Below, in pieces: positions 15,758 to 25,199 of a stretch of 33,410 nucleotides of DNA. Position numbers and translations under genes: made by a program. The notes below the pieces were generated by a model. That model did not search any database. It was not told where the DNA came from and was given only the letters and a program-made list of their open reading frames with translations. This stretch comes from Roseburia sp. (GTDB lineage: Bacteria; Bacillota; Clostridia; Oscillospirales; Ruminococcaceae). The DNA lies in contig JAMPCH010000031.1 in assembly GCA_023666265.1 (NCBI GenBank), positions 1 to 33,410 of the forward strand, written 5' to 3'. How positions within the stretch are numbered: the first letter of the stretch is position 1; the number at the start of each line of letters is the position of its first letter.

Positions 15758-16354
15758 TCAATTCGCCGCAGTGGAATAGCCGGTAAAGGCGTAGAGGGCG
15801 AGCGAGAGGATACCGACATAGACGGTCATAATCGGGAAGCCGCGAAAGGCGGCGGGGACGAGGGGGGAATGGAGCCGCTCGTGGGCGATATAGAGGAGGT
15901 ACGCCGCGACGAGGAAGCCCGCGCCCGTCCCGAAGCCGTAGCCGATATACGAGAGGAGGTCGCCGCCGAGCTGAGAGGAGAGGAAGAGCGCGCCGAGGAC
16001 GGAACAGTTAAAGACCGAGAGGTGGACATAGCGGCGGATCGAGCGGAAGAGGCGCGGGAAGAACCACCAGATCGCCACAAGCGTAAGGATATAGACGGCG
16101 CTCACGACCGTTATATATAAAATAGGCATCACGGCGGCGTAATATTCGTAGCCGCTCAAAAGCCGATCCAGCCCATAGACGATCGCCGCCGAGATCGACG
16201 TCACATAAGAGATCGCGATAAAAAACCCGGGGAGGTGTTCCTTCTTACGCGAGGCGTAAAAAAGGACGTTGACGCCGAGGGCGCGCTCTAAGACCGAGTT
16301 TTGGACAAAGATCGCGAGGAGCGCGGCGGAGACAAAGTTTAAAAAAGCGTTCAT
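15758..16354 (-). CDS. rnfA: RnfA-like membrane subunit with one Fe-S cysteine lost
   Basis: Protein of 198 residues with about six membrane helices. In the Rnf complex RnfA and RnfE form a pseudo-twofold pair in the membrane that holds one [2Fe-2S] cluster through cysteines in the motifs GLCPF and TNC. Homology is clear: SVLERALGVNVLFYASRKK aligns with the VLVKFLGLCPFMGVSKK region, FNCSVLGALFL with TNCAVLGVALL, and YGFGTGAGFLVAAYLLYIAHERLHSPLVPAAFRGFPI with the RnfA C-terminus. The first cysteine is Asn here (N29); the second is kept (C117). It overlaps the rnfE-like gene by 4 bases and is the last gene of a three-gene operon. Confidence 0.85.
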   Translation of the reverse strand: MNAFLNFVSAALLAIFVQNSVLERALGVNVLFYASRKKEHLPGFFIAISYVTSISAAIVYGLDRLLSGYEYYAAVMPILYITVVSAVYILTLVAIWWFFPRLFRSIRRYVHLSVFNCSVLGALFLSSQLGGDLLSYIGYGFGTGAGFLVAAYLLYIAHERLHSPLVPAAFRGFPIMTVYVGILSLALYAFTGYSTAAN

Positions 16355-17307
16355 CGGCGGTCTCCTTCCCCGTCGGGGTCGTCCGCGCGATCCCCGCCGT
16401 TTTCGTTCCCTTCTTTTTGGGAAGGGTTCTCCTCCTCGTCCTTCGGTTCGTTCCCGATCTCCGCCGCCTCGGCGACGATCGCGGCGAATTCCTCTACGAC
16501 GGCGCTGTTATCGCGAAACTCGACCTCGAGGAGGTTCGCGGGCGGGCGTTTTTTCTTCTTCCCGGAATGATAGATCTTGATCTTTTCGGCTCGGTCGGGC
16601 TTTTCGCCGTCGGCGAGGTGTCGCGCCGATAAGCCCTCGGTCAAAAATTCGCCCATGTCCTCGGCGTATTCGGCGAGCGACTCCTCGCCGTCCTCCGCCT
16701 CCGGCACGAGGAGCGCGGCTTTACGCCGATTATAGATCCCGCGAAACAGCCCCGCGAAGACCCCGACGAAGAGAAAGCCGCCGAACGTCGTCTCGAGCGC
16801 GGGGATCGTAAACGGGAGCGGGAGATAAAGCCCGCCGATCGTCCCCGCCGAGAGGATCTCGCGTAGTCCCCCGACGAGGAGACACGCCCCGTCAAAGCCG
16901 AGGATAAAGACCGCGCTGTCGAGGATCATATCGGCGAAGGGCTCGCCGTAAAAGCGCGACTCGGTCTTGGATAAAATAAGCGCGTTCGTCACGAGGATCG
17001 GGAGATAGACCCCCGCCGAGCCGATCACCCCCGCGCCGAAAAGAGCGCGGGCAAAAAGATAAACGGGGATATAAAACGCCGCCGCCGTAAAGGAATAAAC
17101 GATCACGCGGAGCGTATAGGCGATCTTACGCGGGACGGCGCGACAAAGCGCGATCGTCAGGAACGAAACGAGCGAAAACACGAGACAGATCGCGAGAGCT
17201 TTTAAGAGCGTCGTCGCGCCCGCGATGACCGGCGCGGTCAAAAGCCCGCTCATAAAGACGATATTCTGTTTAAAAAGCCCGTCCTTAAGGCTTATTTTTT
17301 TCTCCAT
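16351..17307 (-). CDS. rnfE: RnfE-like membrane subunit lacking both Fe-S cysteines, with acidic tail
   Basis: Protein of 318 residues, about 100 longer than usual RnfE. The N-terminal part aligns without gaps to RnfE: LFKQNIVFMSGLLTAPVIAG against [20 protein letters not shown], and GVYLPILVTNALILSKTES against GIFIPLIVTNCIVVGRAEA; GGLREILSAGTI is the usual third motif. Both cluster cysteines are replaced by alanine (A25 and A109). After the last helix (about residue 205) there is a cytoplasmic extension rich in Glu, Asp and Lys that ends in NENGGDRADDPDGEGDRR. It starts 32 bases after the rnfD-like gene. Confidence 0.85.
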   Translation of the reverse strand: MEKKISLKDGLFKQNIVFMSGLLTAPVIAGATTLLKALAICLVFSLVSFLTIALCRAVPRKIAYTLRVIVYSFTAAAFYIPVYLFARALFGAGVIGSAGVYLPILVTNALILSKTESRFYGEPFADMILDSAVFILGFDGACLLVGGLREILSAGTIGGLYLPLPFTIPALETTFGGFLFVGVFAGLFRGIYNRRKAALLVPEAEDGEESLAEYAEDMGEFLTEGLSARHLADGEKPDRAEKIKIYHSGKKKKRPPANLLEVEFRDNSAVVEEFAAIVAEAAEIGNEPKDEEENPSQKEGNENGGDRADDPDGEGDRR

Positions 17308-17339
17308 AAGAGCCTCTTTTCATAAAATGATGAGCCGAC

Positions 17340-18599
17340 CTATTTTTTCCCTTTGTTTTTGCTCCTGCTCCGGCGAACCGAGAGCTCTTTTTTGATCCTT
17401 ATCTTACAAAGATTGATAAACCGCGACACGGGATTGGTTTTTCCGCGTTTAATTTTCGTAACTTTCCCGTCGATCGGCGGCATATTATAATTCGTCTGAG
17501 GAACAATAATTTCCATCGTATCGGTGAGCTTCCTTTGGGCGGTCTCGTCCTCCGCCGTTTTTCTGAGCTTTTCATAACGGTCGATGTTTCGGAAGAGATA
17601 GGAGATCGCGCGGCGGAGCTTCGCGAGCGCCGAGGCGCAAAGCTCGTCGAGATTGAGCGCGAGCGCGTTCGCGATCAGGAGGACAAAAAGGAACGACCCC
17701 TCGACCTTCCCAAAATGGCGAAAGAGACAGCCGAGTACGCCGATCAAGATCCCGTAGGGGATCCGCGCGGCGGCGGTCTTTGGGAGCGTCTGAGGGTCGC
17801 TCACGAGAAAGACGAAGCCGAATAAAAGATAGCCGCCGATCAGCTCTAATATGACCGTGTCCCCGATCCTGTTATAAACGGGAAAAAGCGCCGTCAGCGC
17901 GAAGTAAGACCCAAGCCCCGAGACCGTCACGAGGAGCGACATCGACCGCCGCGCGAGGAGGCATACGCCACAGACCGCGAGGACGAGGAAATGGGTCGTC
18001 CCGAGCGGACCGACATAGTTCCCGATCAAGAGGTCTTGGAGCGAGACGGACGGGGCGGTCCCGATCTTGATGAGATAGCTCTCGATCCCCGAGACGAGCT
18101 CGGAGGTATTAACGTTAAAGAGCGCGGGGCGTACCCCGCTCGGCGGATAGAGGAGCATCTCGCCGGGGAAACAGATGATGAGGAAGGCGATCGCCGCGGC
18201 GGTCGGGTTAAAGATATAGTTATCCTTCCCGCCGAAGATATGCTTGATCCCCATCGCGAGGAAAGCGCCGCAGGCGACGATCCCGAGGCTCACCGAGGCG
18301 GGCATCATCAGCGCGATACAAAGCCCCGACGCGAGGGTCGAGAGGTCGCGCGGGTTATACGTCTTTTTACTCATACGACAAAAGGCGAGGTCGGAGAGCA
18401 TACAGACAAAAACGGAGACGATCGCGATCGCGAGCGCGCGTATCCCGCTTTGCCAGATCCCGAGCCCGAGGAGGGGGAGGAGACAGAGGAGCTGATCGCT
18501 GTAGATCGATTTTTGTTTCCGCGCCTTTTTGGGGACGAGGACGGGCGTTTTTACGCTTGTGTCGAACTTCTCAAAAAGCTCGTTTTTACGGTCGGACAT
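17340..18599 (-). CDS. rnfD: RnfD-like membrane subunit lacking the FMN-acceptor threonine
   Basis: Protein of 419 residues; canonical RnfD has about 320-350. Conserved RnfD segments include YNPRDLSTLASGLCIALMMP, IFGGKDNYIFNPTAAAIAFL, GGYLLFGFVFLVSDPQTLPKTAAARIPYG and HFGKVEGSFLFVLLIANAL. In active RnfD an FMN is bound covalently to Thr in an S-x-A-T motif. Here the matching segment is LVSGIESYLIKIG: Ser170, Gly171, Ile172, Glu173, so the acceptor Thr is absent. The last 100 residues form a basic cytoplasmic tail ending KIRIKKELSVRRSRSKNKGKK. It is the first gene of the D-E-A operon; rnfB, rnfC and rnfG are not in the window. AAGGA precedes ATG 18599. Confidence 0.85.
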   Translation of the reverse strand: MSDRKNELFEKFDTSVKTPVLVPKKARKQKSIYSDQLLCLLPLLGLGIWQSGIRALAIAIVSVFVCMLSDLAFCRMSKKTYNPRDLSTLASGLCIALMMPASVSLGIVACGAFLAMGIKHIFGGKDNYIFNPTAAAIAFLIICFPGEMLLYPPSGVRPALFNVNTSELVSGIESYLIKIGTAPSVSLQDLLIGNYVGPLGTTHFLVLAVCGVCLLARRSMSLLVTVSGLGSYFALTALFPVYNRIGDTVILELIGGYLLFGFVFLVSDPQTLPKTAAARIPYGILIGVLGCLFRHFGKVEGSFLFVLLIANALALNLDELCASALAKLRRAISYLFRNIDRYEKLRKTAEDETAQRKLTDTMEIIVPQTNYNMPPIDGKVTKIKRGKTNPVSRFINLCKIRIKKELSVRRSRSKNKGKK

Positions 18600-18688
18600 A
18601 GCTTTTTATCCTTATCTTTTAGGGTGACGATATATTTTTATGATTTGTTAAAGCTTTATGTTTTATAAAGGAGAAAGGGGTCGTTTTT

Positions 18689-19270
18689 ATGCAGTACGAT
18701 TCGCTCAGCCGCCATACAGTCAAGATCACGCTCTCGGAGGAGGAGCTGAGAGAATATTCACTTTGCGCCGAGACGCTCTCGTCCCGTACCGTCGAGACGA
18801 AGCGTAACCTCGCGCGGCTCTTAAAGCGGATGAAGCTTTTTTCGGGATATAAGGCGGAGCGGCTTTTTTTAGAGGCGTTTCCCCGCGCGGACGGCGGGTG
18901 TATCTTATACGTCTCGAGCCTCGCGCCAAACGACCGATCGGCGGCGAGCCTTCTTTATCCCGACGGCGGCGAGACCGCCGAACAGCGCTGTGAGGTGCTT
19001 TGCGCGGTCGAGAGCCTCTCGCTCCTGATCCGCCTTTGCGCGGGGCTGTCGCGCTTTTACGGCGAAGCCGATACCCGCGCCTACGCCCTCGAGGGCGGGC
19101 GTTATTGCCTGATCCTCTCGGGGAAAAAGCGCGACGCCGACGCGGCGCGGCGCTTTATGAACGAATACGGCGAGACGGCGACCGACTTTCTCCGTATCCG
19201 CTCGGCGGCGGAGCGCGGGCGGCTCGTCGCCGGCGAGGACGCGGCGAAAAAGCTCGGGGAGCTTTTTTAG
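18689..19270 (+). CDS. mecA: MecA-like adaptor protein
   Basis: Protein of 193 residues. MecA proteins hand substrates to the ClpC-ClpP protease and control competence and other regulators in Firmicutes. The N-terminus HTVKITLSEEELREYSL fits the MecA N-domain (INEHTVKFFI-like), with LLKRMKLFSGYKAERLFLEAFPRADGGCILYVSSL behind it. The C-terminal half (LCAVESLSLLIRLCAGLSRFYGEADTRAYALEGGRYCLIL...FMNEYGE) matches the C-domain pattern of a Y-x-Y...YYL-x-L strand and a final EYG. Length is near that of MecA (200-240). Start 18689 follows AGAAAGGGG. The gene runs divergently from the Rnf-like operon and converges on rpe with only 4 bases between the stops. Confidence 0.68.
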   Translation: MQYDSLSRHTVKITLSEEELREYSLCAETLSSRTVETKRNLARLLKRMKLFSGYKAERLFLEAFPRADGGCILYVSSLAPNDRSAASLLYPDGGETAEQRCEVLCAVESLSLLIRLCAGLSRFYGEADTRAYALEGGRYCLILSGKKRDADAARRFMNEYGETATDFLRIRSAAERGRLVAGEDAAKKLGELF

Positions 19271-19274
19271 ACCG

Positions 19275-19925
19275 CTAGCGCCTTAACGTCTCCGCCGTTG
19301 CCCTCATATCCGCCGAGCGGATCAGGTACGTCCCCGCGACGAGGATGTTCGCGCCCGCCGCGCGGACGAGAGGGGCGGTCTTTTGGTTGATCCCGCCGTC
19401 GACCTCGAGGTCGAGACCCTTCCCGATCCGCTCCGCCTCGGCGCGAACGGCGCGGATCTTTTCGACCGTTTCGGGGAGGAAGCCCTGTCCCCCGTACCCC
19501 GGCTCGACCGTCATAATAAGGACGAGGTCGATCTTATTTAAGTAGGGGAAGACCGCCTCGGCGGGCGTAGCGGGCTTTAACGCGATCCCGGCGCGGACGC
19601 CGTAAGAGCGGATCAGCGCCGCCGTCTCGGCGGGGTCGCCCTCGCTCTCGAGGTGAAAGCTTATGATCCGCGAGCCCGCCTCGGCGAAAAGCGGGATCTG
19701 ACGCGCGGGGCGGCGCACCATTAAATGGGTATCGACCGCGACGGGAGCTTTCCGCGCGACCGCCGCCTGTACGGCGCTCCCGAAGGTGATATTCTCGACA
19801 AATTCGCCGTCCATCACGTCGAAATGAAGGTATTCGATCCCGCTCTCGGCGATCCGTTTCGCGGTCTCGCCGAGGGCGGACAGGTCGGAATTTAACACCG
19901 AGGCGGAAATTTGAACGGAAGACAT
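19275..19925 (-). CDS. rpe: Ribulose-phosphate 3-epimerase
   Basis: Protein of 216 residues, standard length. It interconverts D-ribulose 5-phosphate and D-xylulose 5-phosphate in the pentose phosphate pathway. Family motifs: ISASVLNSDL at the start, HFDVMDGEFVENITFG with metal-binding His and Asp, DTHLMV, LIMTVEPGYGGQGF and LEVDGGIN, followed by the phosphate-binding GANILVAGTYLI. GAAGGAG before ATG 19925 is the ribosome binding site and is itself part of a bracket motif copy. It has its own promoter upstream (19985-20013). Confidence 0.96.
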   Translation of the reverse strand: MSSVQISASVLNSDLSALGETAKRIAESGIEYLHFDVMDGEFVENITFGSAVQAAVARKAPVAVDTHLMVRRPARQIPLFAEAGSRIISFHLESEGDPAETAALIRSYGVRAGIALKPATPAEAVFPYLNKIDLVLIMTVEPGYGGQGFLPETVEKIRAVRAEAERIGKGLDLEVDGGINQKTAPLVRAAGANILVAGTYLIRSADMRATAETLRR

Positions 19926-19984
19926 CGGATCTCGACTCCTTCAAAAAAAGGGGAAAAAGTCCCCCGAGTTTCATACACATATTT

Positions 19985-20013
19985 ATAATACAATAAAAGG
20001 GAGGGTTCGTCAA
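19985..20013 (-). promoter_or_regulatory. Sigma-A promoter of rpe
   Basis: On the minus strand TTGACG (20013-20008), 17-base spacer, TATTAT (19990-19985). The leader is about 55 bases and holds the short hairpin GGGG...CCCC followed by seven T just before the ribosome binding site, a weak terminator-like shape. Confidence 0.8.
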
Positions 20014-20163
20014 GGGCTTTCCCGTTTTTTTCGCCCCCCTCCGCCGAAAATCGGCGCTTTTAACAGAAAAGGGCGGTTTTAAACGAGGATTTCCCACAAG
20101 AAGGAAACAGAAGAAACGTATGCCTTCCCCAAAAATAAAAAAAGAATTTTTTTGAAAAAAATA
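20014..20163. other. Intergenic DNA between rpe and gdhA
   Basis: Contains a small hairpin GCCGA/TCGGC near 20043-20057 and one bracket motif copy (GCCTTCCCCAAAAATAAAA at 20122-20141), then an AT-rich stretch leading into the gdhA promoter. No gene seen. Confidence 0.4.
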
Positions 20164-20192
20164 TTGCAAAATCCGGGAAGATGTGGTAAAAT
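20164..20192 (+). promoter_or_regulatory. Sigma-A promoter of gdhA
   Basis: TTGCAA (20164-20169), 17-base spacer, TAAAAT (20187-20192), about 56 bases before ATG 20255. GGAGGA at 20241-20246 is the ribosome binding site. Confidence 0.75.
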
Positions 20193-20197
20193 GATAA

Positions 20198-21607
<1,410 letters not shown>

Positions 21608-21639
21608 TCGGAAAATTTTCGGCGAAAATACGGCATTTA

Positions 21640-21672
21640 CGGCGGGACTCGTTTTCCCGCCGTTGCTGTTGT
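21640..21672 (+). terminator. Possible weak terminator of gdhA
   Basis: Stem CGGCGGGA (21640-21647) with TCCCGCCG (21655-21662), followed by TTGCTGTTGT, which is a poor T-run. It ends about 17 bases before the next start codon. Confidence 0.4.
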
Positions 21673-21688
21673 ACGGGGGAAGGGATCA

Positions 21689-22378
21689 ATGGGGACGCTC
21701 ATCAATACGGCGGCGGTCATCATCGGCGCTCTGATCGGTCTGTTACTGAAAAAGGGGATCAAGCCGCGCTTTCGCGAAATTTTAATGTCGGCGCTCGGGC
21801 TGTCGGTGATCTTTATCGGCGCGTCCGGGACGCTCAACGGCTTTAAAACGGAGGAGAACGCGACCATGCTCCTGATCTTTTCGCTCGTTCTCGGGGCGCT
21901 CGCGGGCGAGGCGCTAAAGATCGAGGATCGGCTCGACGCGCTCGGCGAGCGGATCAAGCGGCTCGCCCGGCGCGAGGACGATAATACCTTCGTCGAGGGC
22001 TTTGTGACCGCCTCGCTGGTGATCTGCGTCGGGGCGATGGCGGTGCTTGGGGCGTTACAAGACGGGCTGACGGGCGACTATACGACCCTCGCGGCGAAGG
22101 CTGTCCTCGACCTCGTGATCGTGATGGTCTTCGCCTCGGCGCTCGGGGTCGGCGTGCTTTTCTCCGCCGTCCCGCTTTTCGTGTATCAGGGGGCGCTGAC
22201 CCTTTTCGCCAAGCTCCTCGAGCCGCTGATGAGCGAGCGGCTGGTCGCCGACCTCTCCTTCGTCGGCTCGGCGCTGATCTTTTGCGTCGGCGTAAATCTC
22301 GCCTTCGGGAAAAAATTCAAGACGGGAAACCTCCTTCCCGCCCTCCTCGTCCCCGTTTTTTATACGCTTATTTTTTAG
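21689..22378 (+). CDS. DUF554 family membrane protein (YdfK/YqgA-like)
   Basis: Protein of 229 residues with about six or seven membrane helices. It matches the DUF554 family from end to end: MGTLINTAAVIIGALIGLLLKKGIKPRFREILMSALGLSVIFIG, EDRLDALGERIK, FVEGFVTASLVICVGAMAVLGALQDGLTGDYTTLAAKAVLDLV, and LSFVGSALIFCVGVNL near the end. The molecular function of this family is not established. Start 21689 follows GGGGGAAGGG. Its stop codon lies inside a bracket motif copy (22366-22388). Confidence 0.92.
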   Translation: MGTLINTAAVIIGALIGLLLKKGIKPRFREILMSALGLSVIFIGASGTLNGFKTEENATMLLIFSLVLGALAGEALKIEDRLDALGERIKRLARREDDNTFVEGFVTASLVICVGAMAVLGALQDGLTGDYTTLAAKAVLDLVIVMVFASALGVGVLFSAVPLFVYQGALTLFAKLLEPLMSERLVADLSFVGSALIFCVGVNLAFGKKFKTGNLLPALLVPVFYTLIF

Positions 22379-22388
22379 GGAAGGAGCG
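22366..22388 (+). repeat. Bracket motif copy overlapping a stop codon
   Basis: CTTATTTTTTAGGGAAGGAG; the TAG is the stop of the DUF554 gene. Paired with the inverse copy at 22778-22796 it encloses the whole following non-coding region. Confidence 0.5.
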
Positions 22389-22777
22389 GGACGTTTGAGA
22401 GATTTGATGAGAGGGGAGAGAGGGAGAGAAAAGAGAGTTGTGAGAGCGTGAGCGGGGGGACTTTGTCCCCGCAAGCAGGATGCTTGCAGGTGAACGCCCC
22501 AAGCGCCGCACGGACGCGGCGCAAAACAAAGCGTTCACCAAAGCCCACCCTACCAAGGGAAATGATTTCCCTTGGAACCCTCTGTACCCATTACAATTCC
22601 TCCCTTGCTCGACCTTGCGGCTGTCAGGTCGGAAGGTCGATAAGAACGGCGTTTAGATTTCCACGATCGCGGAAAGGTCGTAAAATTGCGGAGAGTGGTG
22701 CTAAATTTCCGTGATTGCGGAAAGATCGTGAAACTGCGGAGAGCGGCGTTAAATTTACGCAAATACGAAAGCCCCCT
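22389..22777. repeat. Non-coding region with a dispersed repeat and a tandem repeat
   Basis: Bases 22450-22636 are a dispersed repeat whose second copy is at 29319-29503: nearly identical over the first 90 bases and decaying later. It starts with GAGCGGGG, then hairpin GCAAGC-AGGAT-GCTTGC, then the nested hairpin 22489-22539. Bases 22653-22749 hold two copies of a 48-49-bp tandem unit (cores GATCGCGGAAAGGTCGTAAA and GATTGCGGAAAGATCGTGAA), and a third partial unit starts at 22750. No gene seen; the open frames across it are not supported. Confidence 0.6.
22489..22539. repeat. Nested hairpin within the dispersed repeat (copy A)
   Basis: Outer GGTGAACGC (22489-22497) with GCGTTCACC (22531-22539), linkers CCCAA and AAAACAAA, inner GCGCCGC (22503-22509) with GCGGCGC (22516-22522), loop ACGGAC. 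Confidence 0.7.
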
Positions 22778-22806
22778 CTCCTTCCCCAAAAAAGAAAGGA
22801 AACCAT

Positions 22807-23688
22807 ATGATAAAACCATCGATACTCGCGTCGGAGACCGAGCTGATCCCCCTCACCGAGGCGGCGGAGGGGATAAACCGCTTTGAGCGCTTTCTTGAGA
22901 ATGTCCGCGACAGCTTCCTCCTCCGCGTCCCGACGATCGTCGTCGCGATCGTGATCCTCGTCCTCGGGGTGATCCTCTCGCGCGTCGCCGTGAAGCTTAT
23001 GGGGAAGGCGATGGATCGCTCGCGGCTCGATCTGACCGTCAACCGCTTCGTCCGCTCAGCGGTCAAGATCGTCCTCTATGTCCTCGTCGTGACCGTCGCG
23101 CTGACCGTCCTCGGCGTACCGATGACCTCGATCATCACCGTGATCGGGACGGCGGGGGTCGCGATCGGTCTCGCCCTCCAAAACAGTCTCTCTAACCTCG
23201 CGGGCGGCTTTTTGATCCTCTTCGCCAAGCCCTTTCGCGTCGGGAATTTTATCCGCGTCGGCGGCGACGAGGGGACGGTCGAGAGTATCTCGATCCTTTA
23301 TACAAAGCTCCTCACCCCCGATCATAAGGCGATCTTTATCCCGAACGGGACCGCCGCGAACGCGGTCGTCATGAATTATTCCGACCGCCCGACGCGGCGG
23401 GTCGATCTCGAATTCACGATCTCCTATGACGAGGACGTCGCCCGCGCCGTGAAGGCGATCGAGACCGCGATCGGGAGCGACGCGCGGATCCTCCGCGAGG
23501 AGGAGAAAGCCCCCTTTATCCGTATGAGCGCGCTGAGAGAGAGCGACGTCGCGATCACCGTCCGCCTCTGGGTCAAGACCGAGGATTATTGGGCGGTCTA
23601 TTTTGATACGCTCGACGCCGTCCGCCGCGAATTTCTCCGCCAAAAGATCGAGATCCCCTATCGTCAGCTCGACATCCATATGCGCTGA
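22807..23688 (+). CDS. mscS: Small-conductance mechanosensitive channel, MscS family
   Basis: Protein of 293 residues, the size of E. coli MscS. It opens under membrane tension to release solutes. Three membrane helices (about 40-62, 80-105, 108-130) end in the glycine/alanine-rich pore helix GTAGVAIGLALQNSLSNLAGGFLIL. The conserved KPFRVGNFIRVGGDEGTVESISILYT begins the cytoplasmic beta domain, and FIPNGTAANAVVMNYSDRPTRR continues it. Start 22807 follows GAAAGGA, which is preceded directly by a bracket motif copy (CTCCTTCCCCAAAAAA at 22779-22794). Confidence 0.95.
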   Translation: MIKPSILASETELIPLTEAAEGINRFERFLENVRDSFLLRVPTIVVAIVILVLGVILSRVAVKLMGKAMDRSRLDLTVNRFVRSAVKIVLYVLVVTVALTVLGVPMTSIITVIGTAGVAIGLALQNSLSNLAGGFLILFAKPFRVGNFIRVGGDEGTVESISILYTKLLTPDHKAIFIPNGTAANAVVMNYSDRPTRRVDLEFTISYDEDVARAVKAIETAIGSDARILREEEKAPFIRMSALRESDVAITVRLWVKTEDYWAVYFDTLDAVRREFLRQKIEIPYRQLDIHMR

Positions 23689-23803
23689 TCCTCGGGGCGG
23701 CGAAGGAGCAATTTTTGCAGGATTTTTCTTTCCTTCATTCATTTTTTGTGGTATTCTCCCAAAAAAAGCGGCTTCGGGCGCGTTCATTTCTCCTAAATTG
23801 CTC

Positions 23804-23837
23804 TTGACAAACCCGCTTAAATCCTATATCCTATAAT
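23804..23837 (+). promoter_or_regulatory. Probable promoter of the liv operon
   Basis: A perfect TTGACA at 23804-23809. The -10 is ambiguous: TATCCT (23827-23832) gives 17-base spacing, while the better hexamer TATAAT (23832-23837) would be 22 bases away. A leader of about 105-115 bases follows, with the hairpin GGCGG-ATCA-CCGCC (23901-23914) flanked by bracket motif halves. Confidence 0.55.
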
Positions 23838-23945
23838 ATAAGGAGAGATTTCGGCATATTCTAATAAAATCCTCCGAAAAAAGAAAAATAAAAAAGGAAG
23901 GGCGGATCACCGCCGTTTCCCAAAAAAAGAAAGGAACGATTAAAA

Positions 23946-25199
23946 ATGAAGACTTTATTAAAGAAGCTCGGCGCGGGGCTTTGTACCGTAGCCATGCTCG
24001 CGTCCTTCGCGGGTTGCAGCGACGAGGGCTCGACCCCCGCGAATAACGACGACGCGAACGCGAACGCGAACGTGAACGCTTCCTCGAACGAGGGCGGCAC
24101 GACGGGCGGTACGCTCAAGATCGGCGGGATCGGTCCGATCACCGGCGGCGCGGCGGTATACGGTCAAGCGGTCAAGAACGCGGCGGAGATCGCGGTCGAG
24201 GAGATCAACGCGGCGGGCGGTATCAACGGGATGACCGTCGAGTTTAAGTACGAGGACGACGTCCACGACCCCGAGAAGTCGGTCAACGCCTATAATACCC
24301 TCAAGGACTGGGGTATGCAGATCTTAATGGGTACGGTCACCTCCGGTCCTTGTCAAGCGGTCGTTGAGGAGACCCATAAGGACAGTATGTTCCAGCTCAC
24401 CCCCTCCGGCTCGGCGGTCGAATGTGTCAAATACGATAACGCGTTCCGCGTCTGCTTCTCCGACCCGAACCAAGGCGTCGGCGCGGCGGAGTATATCGGC
24501 GTGAACGGGCTCGCCTCTAAAGTAGCGATCATCTATAACAGCTCCGACATCTATTCGACGGGTATCTATGAGAAGTTCGCGGAGGAAGCCGCGAACCAGC
24601 CCTTTGAGATCGTCTCGGCGGAGGCGTTTACCGAGGACTCCAAGACCGACTTCTCGGTACAGATCCAAAAGGCTAAGGACAGCGGCGCGGATCTCGTATT
24701 CCTCCCGATCTATTATCAAGAAGCCTCTCTGATCCTCTCTCAGTCCAAGACCGCGGGTCTTGACGTAAAATTCTTCGGCGTAGACGGGATGGACGGTATC
24801 CTCTCGCTCGAGAACTTTGACATCACCCTCACCGAGGGCGTTATGCTCCTTACCCCGTTCGCGGCGGACGCGACCGACGATAAGACCGTCGCTTTCGTGA
24901 CGAAGTACGTTGACCGCTTCGGCGAGACCCCGAACCAGTTCGCGGCGGACGCTTACGACGCGATGTATATCATCAAGGACGCGGCGGAAAAAGCGGGCGT
25001 TACCTCGGATATGAGTATCTCCGATCTTTGTTCCGCGCTCTCGGGCGCGATGACCGGGCTCACCTTTAACGGCCTTACCGGCGACAACACGACTTGGGAG
25101 GCGGACGGCGAACCCTCTAAAGCGCCGAAGGCGGTCGTGATCGTGACCGAGACCGACGAGGACGGCGTAACGACCGGCTCTTATAAGGCGATGCAGTAA
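23946..25199 (+). CDS. livJ: Branched-chain amino acid ABC transporter substrate-binding lipoprotein
   Basis: Protein of 417 residues. Lipoprotein signal MKTLLKKLGAGLCTVAMLASFAGC with the lipidated cysteine at residue 24, then a low-complexity Asn/Ala/Asp/Gly linker (about 25-57) and a type I periplasmic-binding fold: KIGGIGPITGGAAVYGQAVKNAAEIAVEEINAAGGINGMTVEFKYEDDVHDPEKSVNAYNTL is the classic LivJ start. It captures Leu, Ile or Val (or a related ligand) outside the membrane and delivers it to LivHM. It leads a livJHMGF cluster; 385 bases with hairpins separate it from livH. GAAAGGA precedes ATG 23946. Confidence 0.94.
   Translation: MKTLLKKLGAGLCTVAMLASFAGCSDEGSTPANNDDANANANVNASSNEGGTTGGTLKIGGIGPITGGAAVYGQAVKNAAEIAVEEINAAGGINGMTVEFKYEDDVHDPEKSVNAYNTLKDWGMQILMGTVTSGPCQAVVEETHKDSMFQLTPSGSAVECVKYDNAFRVCFSDPNQGVGAAEYIGVNGLASKVAIIYNSSDIYSTGIYEKFAEEAANQPFEIVSAEAFTEDSKTDFSVQIQKAKDSGADLVFLPIYYQEASLILSQSKTAGLDVKFFGVDGMDGILSLENFDITLTEGVMLLTPFAADATDDKTVAFVTKYVDRFGETPNQFAADAYDAMYIIKDAAEKAGVTSDMSISDLCSALSGAMTGLTFNGLTGDNTTWEADGEPSKAPKAVVIVTETDEDGVTTGSYKAMQ

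Noticed and set aside
22653-22760. Possible CRISPR array from the repeated GCGGAAAG units
   Set aside because: Only two full units are present, placed head to tail without spacers of constant length, and no cas gene is near.
22448-22886. Several 60-90 codon frames in the DUF554-mscS gap
   Set aside because: They run across hairpins and tandem repeats, have no ribosome binding sites and no recognisable domains.
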